From DAIOXA01 sp050949165 (GTDB lineage Bacteria; Bacillota; Proteinivoracia; UBA4975): a DNA stretch of 23,733 nt. Position numbers and translations under genes: made by a program. This document shows, piece after piece, positions 1-6,289 of this stretch (the stretch's first letter is position 1; each line of letters starts with the position of its first letter). The stretch spans positions 1 through 23,733 of the forward strand of contig JBMNFF010000011.1 in the NCBI GenBank assembly GCA_050949165.1, in the 5' to 3' direction. The notes beneath the pieces are model-generated. The model was given only the letters and a program-made list of their open reading frames with translations. It searched no databases and had not been told where the DNA came from.

Positions 1-1
1 A

Positions 2-160
2 ATAACGGACGCCCTGATGCTACTGGGAGGGTGGGAAGCGCACGGTAAAGGGACGTCCTTTTCTTTCTTTGGACCGACATTATATAACAATCCCCAGGTC
101 GGCAATACAGTCTGGTTTGGGGCTATATGGTCCCAGCTAAAACACATAAAGCTTTATTAA
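2..160 (+). CDS. C-terminal end of an unrecognised protein (partial)
   Basis: The frame is open from the left edge of the window and closes at TAA 158-160, giving 52 residues of a protein whose start lies outside. The peptide is rich in Gly, Phe and Trp (FSFFGPTLYNN, NTVWFGAIW) and matches no family I recognise. Base composition is balanced, whereas the DNA from about 161 onward is strongly A/T-rich, so a compositional boundary falls just after this stop. A weak hairpin with a T-tract near 171-192 might end the transcript. With 53 codons and no start visible, chance openness cannot be excluded. Confidence 0.35.
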   Translation: MTDALMLLGGWEAHGKGTSFSFFGPTLYNNPQVGNTVWFGAIWSQLKHIKLY

Positions 161-331
161 TCATCAATAAAAATAATCCTCGGAGGTTTTTTGGTCATAA
201 TATGTAGAAATAATGTTTGCCAACAAATGAAGGAACATTAACTATAAAATGCAGTGAAATGCGGAATGATAGCTATTTAAGAACAGTATAGTTATATAAA
301 AAATTATTTGTATGGAAAGGAGTAAAAAGTT

Positions 332-496
332 ATGCTAAAATTGTATAGAAAAAAAAATTTGGGAGGTATCCTAGTGAAGATTATAGAGTTAAATATCCAA
401 AGCCGGATTTTAACAGGTATTCGTGACACACTGCTTCCTAAACTGATGTCAGGAGAGGTCCGAGTTCCTTTTGAGGAGGTAAGGAATGGTGCCTAA
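332..496 (+). pseudogene. hsdS: hsdS 3' remnant: last ~40 residues of a type I specificity subunit
   Basis: This 54-codon frame starts at ATG 332, with AAGGAGT about ten bases upstream; an alternative GTG at 374 follows GGGAGGT. The last part contains IRDTLLPKLMSGEVRV, the hallmark C-terminal end of HsdS subunits that follows the second conserved helix. Both target-recognition domains are absent, so the piece cannot specify a site. The recognisable homology begins near codon 15-20; the residues before it look unrelated and may come from the breakpoint. The stop overlaps the start of the next gene (486), which suggests the two were translationally coupled in the intact operon. The matching N-terminal piece of an hsdS lies on the opposite strand at 1750-1977. 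Confidence 0.8.
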
Positions 497-1223
497 CTAC
501 CTGGAATATCGGAAGTCTATTTCAAATGAGCTTATTTCAATAAAAAATAGGGTAAGACATTTTATTGATAACCGCCAACATGCAGAAGAAGGCAGATACA
601 AGGAAATTATTCTTGCAAATGTTTTGCGTAGCATGTTACCTGAACATGTATCTGTTGGTACTGGTTTTGTTATTGGTGACCAAAACAATTTGAGCAGCCA
701 AATAGATATCATCATTTATAAGAAGGATTATCCTGTACTATTCAAAATCGCAGATTTCGTTATTGTACCTGCTGAAGGCGTGCTCGGAATAATTGAGGTA
801 AAAACTTGTTTGGGGAGAAACAATACCGTATCTGCTATAGAAAAAAGTCACAGTAATGGTTTGCTATTTCGACACCCAGTTTTTAATGGGATTTTCGGTT
901 TTGAGACAAATTTTATTTTCAATGATATTAGATCATTGCCTCAATCTATTGGTAATGCTCTTAGGAACAACCATGGTCGCCTGAATTACGCCTGCTTCGG
1001 AAAGGATTATTTAATGGTGCATTGGCCTAGGCGAAATGATAGAGTTGCTGAGCGCTATTGCTTTTATCACTTGCATGACTTATCTTTTGGGTATTTTGTA
1101 TCTAACCTCATCGAGGACATAACAGGTGTAATTCTAGACAATGGAGTTTTAAGAAGCTTTCTTTATCCTATTAGCCAAGGTAAAGAGGCCTATAGGCTTG
1201 AGCATTTAGAAGTAGAGGTTTGA
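486..1223 (+). CDS. DUF6602-type, PD-(D/E)XK nuclease-like protein
   Basis: This 245-residue protein starts at ATG 486 behind GAGGAGGT (473-480). The N-terminal part (EGRYKEIILANVLRSMLP, then a VGTGFVI segment) followed by QIDIIIY and LGIIEVKT resembles the DUF6602 family, often found beside restriction and phage genes. The order Glu40, Asp74, then Glu104-x-Lys106 fits a PD-(D/E)XK nuclease core, so DNA cleavage or binding is plausible but unproven. It overlaps the hsdS remnant by 11 bases, and hsdR follows after 15 bases, so it was cargo inside a type I restriction operon. Its composition is markedly more A/T-rich than the hsdR fragment behind it, a sign of separate origin. The frame appears intact, unlike its hsd neighbours. 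Confidence 0.75.
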   Translation: MVPNYLEYRKSISNELISIKNRVRHFIDNRQHAEEGRYKEIILANVLRSMLPEHVSVGTGFVIGDQNNLSSQIDIIIYKKDYPVLFKIADFVIVPAEGVLGIIEVKTCLGRNNTVSAIEKSHSNGLLFRHPVFNGIFGFETNFIFNDIRSLPQSIGNALRNNHGRLNYACFGKDYLMVHWPRRNDRVAERYCFYHLHDLSFGYFVSNLIEDITGVILDNGVLRSFLYPISQGKEAYRLEHLEVEV

Positions 1224-1238
1224 TAAGGAGGTGTAGTA

Positions 1239-1811
1239 GTGCCTAGAGGAACATTCTATGAGTCCCATCTGGAAGAGGCTGCCCTGGAGTGGTTTGAAGA
1301 ACTGGGCTTTGAAACCATCTTCGGTCCAGACATCTCCCCCGATGGGGACTATCCCGAGCGTGAAGATTATTCCGATGTCATCCTTGTGGACAGGCTCCGG
1401 GAGGCACTTTCCCGGATTAACCCCGACTTGCCTTCCGATGCCCTTGAAGAAGCCTTCCGGCAGATCTCCTTTCCCCAGAGTCCCAATCTCCTGATGAACA
1501 ACAAGGCCTTCCATAAGTTAGTTACCGATGGTATAGATGTGCAGGTTAAGCAGCCCGATGCCAGCTACCGCACTGAGAAGGCCTACGTCTTCGACTTTGA
1601 AAAGCCTTTGAACAACGACTTCATGGTGGCAAATCAGTTCACCGTCAGTGAGCATGGGGTTGAGAAGCGCCCTGACTTGGTAGTATTCATTAACGGTCTC
1701 CCGCTGGTAGTATTTGAGCTCAAGAGTGCCAGCGATGAAAATGTGGACATTACGGATGCAACGGTTTTACGGCGGCGTTCTGCATTCTTTTCGCTTGGTC
1801 TTCATCAATAA
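1239..1811 (+). pseudogene. hsdR: hsdR 5' remnant: nuclease domain of a type I restriction subunit
   Basis: Translation starts at GTG 1239 behind AAGGAGGTG. The 190-residue product shows the HsdR N-terminal domain, with EEAALEWFEELGF near the start and a PD-(D/E)XK nuclease core at RPDLVVFINGLPLVVFELKS (Asp146, Glu160, Lys162). An intact HsdR is about 1000 residues long and continues into a DEAD-type ATPase translocase. Here homology ends at about codon 175 (ITDATV), and the last 15 codons read antisense through an hsdS fragment until a stop at 1809. The translocase is therefore missing and restriction by this subunit is not expected. The truncated product could in principle still fold as a free nuclease domain. 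Confidence 0.85.
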
Positions 1812-1977
1812 ACACTAGACCGTTGTAATCAAACCTAAAGTCATAAACGTTTTGGCTCCTAATTAATGAAATACCTTGTTTCTGATATACATTGCTTCCT
1901 CCTCTAGGAGTTACACCGCTTCCAACCTTGTTACACACAACTCCCAATTTAGTTCTTTTCCAACTATTATCAATCAC
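1750..1977 (-). pseudogene. hsdS: hsdS 5' remnant: start of first target-recognition domain
   Basis: On the minus strand, GTG at 1977-1975 overlaps the TGA of the upstream gene (GTGA), the usual coupled arrangement. The 75-residue frame begins VIDNSWKRTKLG and contains GSGVTPRGGSNVY, GISLIRSQNVYDF and FIDEDQAKRMQNAAVKP, all typical of the first TRD of HsdS. Homology stops after NAAVKP at about 1768, where the hsdR remnant arrives from the opposite strand; the last few codons are antisense hsdR sequence. A longer frame from ATG 2043 overlaps the previous gene and adds residues unlike HsdS, so the GTG start is preferred. Both specificity domains are essentially lost. Confidence 0.82.
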
Positions 1978-2513
1978 GCTTTTGCCCCCAGCAATAACAC
2001 TTGTTTGCAGTTTGCTATGCCATTTTCGCTGTGATAAAACCAATCTAAGTCTACCCCTCCTGAATTGAGCAAAACTGAGAGGCCAAGCCTATATCTGTAG
2101 TTTCCTTTTTGGGCCATAAATTTCTTTATCCGTCTTACATCATTTGATCTGTCGCTATTCCACCATGTTTTGAATTCGGCAACTAAAAGATTGCGTTCGT
2201 TCCCACCTCTTTTATGCACAATAAGGTCAGGGTAAGTTCCATTAGGATAACCGGGTAAGTTCTTTCTATCGTAAATATTTCTATTGTACTCAGCATCAAT
2301 ATCATAGAATTTCAAGGGTCCTTTATCAGAGCAGATATTGCATAGATAAACACCAAAACGAAAAACTATGCTTCTCTCTGACACGTGATTTGCCTCTTTA
2401 TCATAATCACGCGGTCTATTAAAAATTAAATACCTATCTTTATCATACAATTCTTGGAGTGCTTGAATTACAGCGCTACGCACTTCATATAAATCGTTAC
2501 AGCTCAAACCCAA
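1974..2513 (-). CDS. PD-(D/E)XK nuclease-like protein inside the hsd operon
   Basis: This 179-residue protein on the minus strand probably starts at TTG 2513, close behind GGAGG, and overlaps the end of hsdM by 17 bases. I do not recognise a named family. A conserved-looking core reads ERSIVFRFGVYL, then YDIDAEYN, YPDLIVHKRG and LLVAEFKTWW. Glu47, Asp96 and Glu113-x-Lys115 have the order and spacing of a PD-(D/E)XK nuclease fold, as in several small proteins carried by restriction loci. Its stop overlaps the GTG start of the hsdS remnant (GTGA). It is more A/T-rich than hsdM, like the DUF6602 gene, suggesting a cargo gene that entered the operon separately. The frame seems intact, but its operon partners are broken. 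Confidence 0.65.
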   Translation of the reverse strand: MGLSCNDLYEVRSAVIQALQELYDKDRYLIFNRPRDYDKEANHVSERSIVFRFGVYLCNICSDKGPLKFYDIDAEYNRNIYDRKNLPGYPNGTYPDLIVHKRGGNERNLLVAEFKTWWNSDRSNDVRRIKKFMAQKGNYRYRLGLSVLLNSGGVDLDWFYHSENGIANCKQVLLLGAKA

Positions 2514-3714
2514 TCGCCTCCAGCCGCTGCTTTATCTCTTCCTCCAGTTTATGAGACTTGGCGAAGAGTTCGGCCAGTTCCCCAGTCAGCCTCTCCATCT
2601 TCTCCTGGAAGGGCTCGCCGTCATCCTCGACCTCCTCAATCCCCACATACCTGCCCGGGGTCAGGCTGTACTCGTGGCTCCTTACTTCCTTCAGGTCCGC
2701 AGACTTGCAGAATCCCTGGATATCCTCGTACTCTTCCTTGCCGTCCCGCCAGTTATGGTAAGTATCGCAGATGCGCTGGATCTCTTCATCAGATAGCTCC
2801 CGGTGCCTGCGAGTAACCATGGTCCCCATCTTGCGGGCATCAATAAATAAGATCTTGTCCTTCCGGTTCTCCTTGTTCTTGGAGATAAACCACAGGCACA
2901 CAGGTATGGTCACATTGTAGAAGAGGTTTGGCGGCATGGTGACAATGCAATCAACCAGACCCGCCTCAATTATGTTCTTCCTGATTTCTGCTTCCGCCTT
3001 GGTGGATGTGCTCATGGAGCCGTTGGCCATGACGAAGCCGGCAATTCCCTTGGGAGACAATTTGCTAATCATATGCTCGATCCAGGCGTAGTTGGCATTG
3101 TTCTGGGGCGGGATCCCATACTTCCAGCGGGCATCATCCTGAATTAATGTGTAGTCACTCATGTTGAATGGTGGATTGGCCAGGACGAAGTCTGCCCGGA
3201 GGTTCTTGTGCAGGTCATTGCCGAAGGTATCTGCATCCCTCTCTCCCAAGTTGCCGTCAATACCCCGGATGGCCAGATTCATCTTGCACAGGCGCCAGGT
3301 CGCCGCATTGTATTCTTGGCCGAAGATGTGAATATCATCTTTTCTGCCCTGATGCTGTTCCACAAATCTCTGGGATTGGACAAACATACCTCCAGATCCG
3401 CAGCAGGGGTCATAGACCCTGCCTTTGTAGGGCTCAATCATACCGACCAGAAGCTTGACAATGCTGGGGGGAGTGTAAAACTCGCCTTGGCTAGACCCGA
3501 ACTTTCCCAGGAAATATTCATACACCCTGCCCAGGATGTCCTGGGCTCTAGCTTCCTTATTGCCCAGGTTAAAAGAGAAAAGGTCAATAAGTTCGCCCAG
3601 CTTGGTCTTGTCCAACTCGGGGCGGGCGTAATTCTTAGGGAGGACCCCCTTTAGATTCTTGTTCTCCCTCTCGATGGCAATCATAGCATCGTCAATGAGT
3701 GCTCTGCTTAGCAT
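2497..3714 (-). pseudogene. hsdM: hsdM main part: N6-adenine methyltransferase domain, 5' end in another frame
   Basis: This frame carries 405 residues of a type I methyltransferase subunit. It has the GEFYTPPSIVKLL segment near residue 77, the SAM-binding motif DPCCGSGGMF at 102-111 and the catalytic NPPF at 180-183, then the C-terminal helical region that contacts HsdS. HsdM proteins of this type begin with a helical domain that is missing here; it is encoded in a different frame at 3692-3967. The ATG at 3714 has no Shine-Dalgarno site, and homology to HsdM (LIDDAMIAIERENKNLKGVLPKNY) begins within its first ten codons, so this is a frameshifted gene rather than a natural start. The catalytic core is intact, but an isolated core without the N-terminal domain is unlikely to work normally. 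Confidence 0.85.
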
Positions 3715-3967
3715 TTTTCTTGATATTCTCCCAGCGTGCGCTGGCAGGAACGAAGAATATATTCTTCTCTATATAAGCATCCTGGTCCTCTTCAAACCCC
3801 TCTCCCTCAGCAACCAGCTCATTGTACCGCTCCTCGAAGCTATCAGAGATGTACTTTAGGAAGATGAGGCCAAGGACGACATCCTTATAGTCCGAAGGCT
3901 GGATATTCCCCCGAAGCTTGTCCGCCATTTCCCACAACTTATTCTCGAATTCTAGATTCACTGCCAT
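3692..3967 (-). pseudogene. hsdM: hsdM 5' part: N-terminal helical domain, frameshifted
   Basis: The start is ATG 3967 behind GGGAGGG on the minus strand. The 91 residues (LEFENKLWEMADKLRGNI, YKDVVLGLIFLKYISDSFEER) are the HsdM N-terminal domain that connects the methyltransferase to the rest of the complex. The frame ends in ARWENIKKNAKQ followed by three residues and a stop. In typical HsdM proteins NAKQ is followed after about five residues by LIDDAM, which is found here in another frame after only four bases. The spacing fits loss of about 11 bases at roughly 3695-3705. It would have been the first gene of the hsd operon; a REP-like palindrome lies upstream at 4057-4074. Confidence 0.85.
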
Positions 3968-4056
3968 TTTTAAGTCCCTCCCAAATTAGCTTTTTTCATG
4001 GTCTATGACAGATAAACCCTGTCGTTTTAATACAGATGTAGTCAGTCCTGTATGCT

Positions 4057-4074
4057 GGGCCGGAAATCCGGCCC
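4057..4074. repeat. Short GC-rich extragenic palindrome (REP-like)
   Basis: GGGCCGGA, two bases, TCCGGCCC is a perfect 8-bp inverted repeat in the 162-bp gap between the pseudo-methyltransferase gene and hsdM. On the minus strand it is preceded by ATGTAG. TGTAGGGGC-type palindromes recur between genes in many Bacillota genomes. Only one copy is in the window, so its repetitive nature is inferred. It has no T-tract, so a terminator role is less likely. Confidence 0.45.
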
Positions 4075-4129
4075 CTACATTTTGTCGTCCATCCAGCGGC
4101 TGGCATGTACAGAGAGCTTATTTGCTCTT

Positions 4130-5698
4130 TCATCCTAGCATTTTCTGATACACGGCTTCCTTTGTCTGCTGCCATCTGTTTTCTGCTTGGCTGATAGCTT
4201 GTTTGTAGATACTGAGTTCATTCTCGTATTGACTAATAATTTCCTGCTGTTCTTCCATGGTGAGCAGCGGTATTTCCATTTCGGCAATGTCTGAGTGGTT
4301 GATATTCATGATAGTGGTTCCCCGCTGGAAGCTCTTTATCATTGCGATACCAACCGGGCTTTCCAAGAAAATCTTGATATACTTCCCCAGGGCAGATCTC
4401 TTTGGGCGAATCACGATTAAATTCGCCGAGGCGATTACTACTGTGTCATGAGCATGGAATTCAGCAGACTTTATCGCGGTACCCCGGCAGGAGAGGACTA
4501 CGTCCCCAGGCTCCAGCTGGTACCTTTTGACCTTGTGTTCCTCTTCGGCGATGGTGTCCATATCTGTGTAATCAATTTCTCCATCAATAATGTTGGAAAT
4601 GTTGAGGACGGCAATGTTACCCGGTGCAGTATCCTTTTTTAGAACAGATTTGCCCCGGAATATCTCAGCAACTTCCTTTAGCTTTACTTTTTCTACGCAA
4701 GACTGCCTAAACCTGCGGATATTGTCATCGTCCTCAGATAGCAGCAGCTCCACCCGCCAGTCAGGGTAGGATTTCAGCTTCTCTGGTGGGATAGATCGCT
4801 TATCTTCCGAGGATAATCTTCCATTCTTAAGTTCTAAGTTGCCTATCTCAGCATGCTGCTGAGGTTGAGCTATGATGGTAAGAAGGTATGTCCTAACCGC
4901 TGTAACCGGTCGAAAAATCCCTTCTGGCAAGATGTAGAGGGACTTGAGGTGGAATCTATCAGTGATATAGGACCGAAGTTTTTCATAACCCCCGCCGGCA
5001 AAGGTAATCTTGGCAGGCATAACGGCATCGAGGGTCCCTTGTTCTGCCAAATGACCCAGCACGTTCTCTAGAGATACACCATCGCTATCTTTGGTCATGA
5101 AGTGATCTGCATCCGCCACCCTTCCCCCAAAGTCCGGAAGCAGGTAGATATAGTCATATTTCTCATCCAGGGGAAAAGGAGAGTAGATAGATTCCTGTAG
5201 GATTTTCACGTTTCCGTATTTACCATATACCAGTTTTAAGAGCATGTACATCAATTTGTTCTGGGTAGTTAGGGTAAAGGACGATCCGGAGCTTTCCTTA
5301 ATAATAGCATGGATACCTGACAAATGTTTCTCTGCCTCAGCGATAAGGATCCTCCTGGGCTTCCACTTGCCTAGTCGGTCACAGATATACCTGCTGAGGT
5401 ATTCCGGAGAAGGGATAGTGCCCATGCGGTCATCCTTGTATATGTACAGGGTAAATTCCACTGGGTCAATGTCTACTAGAGCTTGGTAGATATCTTGGAA
5501 ATCCTGGCGATCTGCAGGGAAGAAACCCAGTTCATCTTCTGTAATGGATTTCATGGTCTTGAAGAGCTGACTACTGTCTCCGACTGCCTTTGCATTTTCC
5601 TCAGTCAATTTCACCCGTAGCATTTCGGTTAGCAGCTGTTCTCTGGTTGTTATCTGCCTCTGGTAGAGCTTATTAAGGGCCAAGTCGATCTTGCCCAT
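4130..5698 (-). CDS. Degenerate N6-methyltransferase fused to one HsdS-type recognition domain
   Basis: This 522-residue protein starts at ATG 5698 behind AAGGAGGG. Residues ~100-280 follow the layout of N6-adenine methyltransferases (a YDYIYLLPDFGG strand, SLENVLGHLAEQGTLDAVMP, then YEKLRSYITDRF and LPEGIF). However, the place of the catalytic NPPF reads LPDF (187-190) and no glycine-rich SAM motif is visible near 115-130. Residues ~335-500 form one TRD of HsdS type (LKEVAEIFRGKS, LEPGDVVLSCRGT, RGTTIMNINHSDIAEMEIPLL) plus the C-terminal helix. Such half-S units normally dimerise to read a bipartite site. I infer a sequence-specific DNA-binding protein without methylation activity. A strong promoter with an inverted-repeat operator precedes it; frameshifted hsdM lies 162 bp downstream. 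A true but divergent methylase remains possible. Confidence 0.75.
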   Translation of the reverse strand: MGKIDLALNKLYQRQITTREQLLTEMLRVKLTEENAKAVGDSSQLFKTMKSITEDELGFFPADRQDFQDIYQALVDIDPVEFTLYIYKDDRMGTIPSPEYLSRYICDRLGKWKPRRILIAEAEKHLSGIHAIIKESSGSSFTLTTQNKLMYMLLKLVYGKYGNVKILQESIYSPFPLDEKYDYIYLLPDFGGRVADADHFMTKDSDGVSLENVLGHLAEQGTLDAVMPAKITFAGGGYEKLRSYITDRFHLKSLYILPEGIFRPVTAVRTYLLTIIAQPQQHAEIGNLELKNGRLSSEDKRSIPPEKLKSYPDWRVELLLSEDDDNIRRFRQSCVEKVKLKEVAEIFRGKSVLKKDTAPGNIAVLNISNIIDGEIDYTDMDTIAEEEHKVKRYQLEPGDVVLSCRGTAIKSAEFHAHDTVVIASANLIVIRPKRSALGKYIKIFLESPVGIAMIKSFQRGTTIMNINHSDIAEMEIPLLTMEEQQEIISQYENELSIYKQAISQAENRWQQTKEAVYQKMLG

Positions 5699-5731
5699 AT
5701 TGCGCCCTCCTTCCTGGGATTAGATGGGAGT

Positions 5732-5760
5732 ATTATAGCACTACGGTTTTAGTATGTCAA
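5732..5760 (-). promoter_or_regulatory. Sigma-A promoter of the pseudo-methyltransferase/TRD gene
   Basis: On the minus strand the sequence gives a perfect TTGACA (5760-5755), a 17-base spacer and a perfect TATAAT (5737-5732). The predicted start of transcription is near 5725, about 27 bases before ATG 5698. The -35 box lies within the centre of a perfect inverted repeat, so the promoter is likely under repression. Confidence 0.9.
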
Positions 5761-5773
5761 TACTAAAACCGTA
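5742..5773. promoter_or_regulatory. Perfect 14-bp inverted repeat, predicted operator
   Basis: TACGGTTTTAGTAT (5742-5755), the four bases GTCA, then ATACTAAAACCGTA (5760-5773) form a perfect inverted repeat with its dyad inside the -35 region of the downstream gene. A dimeric DNA-binding protein bound here would block RNA polymerase. Candidates in the window are the XRE domain of the ImmA/IrrE-like protein next door or the TRD protein itself. No T-run follows the stem in either direction, so it does not look like a terminator. Confidence 0.8.
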
Positions 5774-5775
5774 TA

Positions 5776-5797
5776 TAGAAAAACGCCCTTATGGGCG
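5776..5797 (-). terminator. Rho-independent terminator of the ImmA/PIN operon
   Basis: Minus-strand CGCCC, loop ATAA, GGGCG is followed by TTTTTCT. The stop codon of the PIN-like gene forms most of the loop, so the hairpin overlaps the end of the coding sequence. It separates the ImmA/PIN pair from the independently promoted gene downstream. Confidence 0.8.
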
Positions 5798-6289
5798 CTG
5801 GCAAACAAGGCTGACCTCAAGTTCCCGCAACATAGTAAAGGTATCGGTATACTGCACACCATGGGCTACGCAGACGTTGGGTATTTTTACTTTTGGGCCT
5901 CTACCATAATCAAAGGATTCATGAGTCACTACAATGCAGTTACATGTCTTGGCATAAGCTATCAGCCAGCCGTCTGCTCCTTCTGCAAATCTAGATATAG
6001 ATTCTGGGGAAAATCTTTCTTGATCCTCTACCCATTGCATAACTTGTCCATATTGATGGAAGACATCTTCCCTATCCGTTGACTGGAAGGCATTGCGAAA
6101 GGAGCTACGGGCCCAGGCAAACAGCTCATCTTCTACTCGCCCCAACTCTTTATAAACCCAGTCAATACTTTGAACTATGCCCGCCTGGGCAAGGCGGACC
6201 AAGCTATCCCAAAAACCAGGGGCAATGTCGAAGGCGTAGTAGCTCTTGAATGCATTGATAAACACATTGGCATCAAGGAGGTACGTCAT
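5789..6289 (-). CDS. PIN-like domain protein, DUF4411 type, predicted toxin RNase
   Basis: This 166-residue protein has the PIN-fold signature: YLLDANVFINA at the start (Asp6), a middle acidic residue in WVYKELGRVEDEL (Glu48), then GADGWLIAYA (Asp106) and VVTHES (Glu124) before the last strand. These acidic residues would bind metal for RNA cleavage. Its pattern fits the DUF4411 branch. The ATG at 6289 overlaps the stop of the upstream gene in ATGA, so the pair is translationally coupled. PIN toxins are usually preceded by their antitoxin, and COG2856-type (XRE plus ImmA/IrrE) partners are known, which fits this order. The full length and all expected acidic residues suggest an active gene. 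A terminator hairpin spans its stop. Confidence 0.85.
   Translation of the reverse strand: MTYLLDANVFINAFKSYYAFDIAPGFWDSLVRLAQAGIVQSIDWVYKELGRVEDELFAWARSSFRNAFQSTDREDVFHQYGQVMQWVEDQERFSPESISRFAEGADGWLIAYAKTCNCIVVTHESFDYGRGPKVKIPNVCVAHGVQYTDTFTMLRELEVSLVCQRP

Noticed and set aside
1..331. hsdR C-terminal remnant expected next to the inverted segment
   Set aside because: No helicase-like or HsdR-like frame could be found on the minus strand in this stretch; the rest of hsdR appears to be lost or elsewhere.
1974..2043. Upstream ATG 2043 as the start of the hsdS remnant
   Set aside because: The extra 22 residues are unlike HsdS and overlap the preceding gene; the GTGA overlap at 1977-1974 is the natural coupled start.
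5742..5773. Perfect inverted repeat read as a terminator
   Set aside because: No T-run follows either arm, a proper terminator lies immediately beside it (5776-5797), and the dyad contains a consensus -35 box, so an operator fits better.
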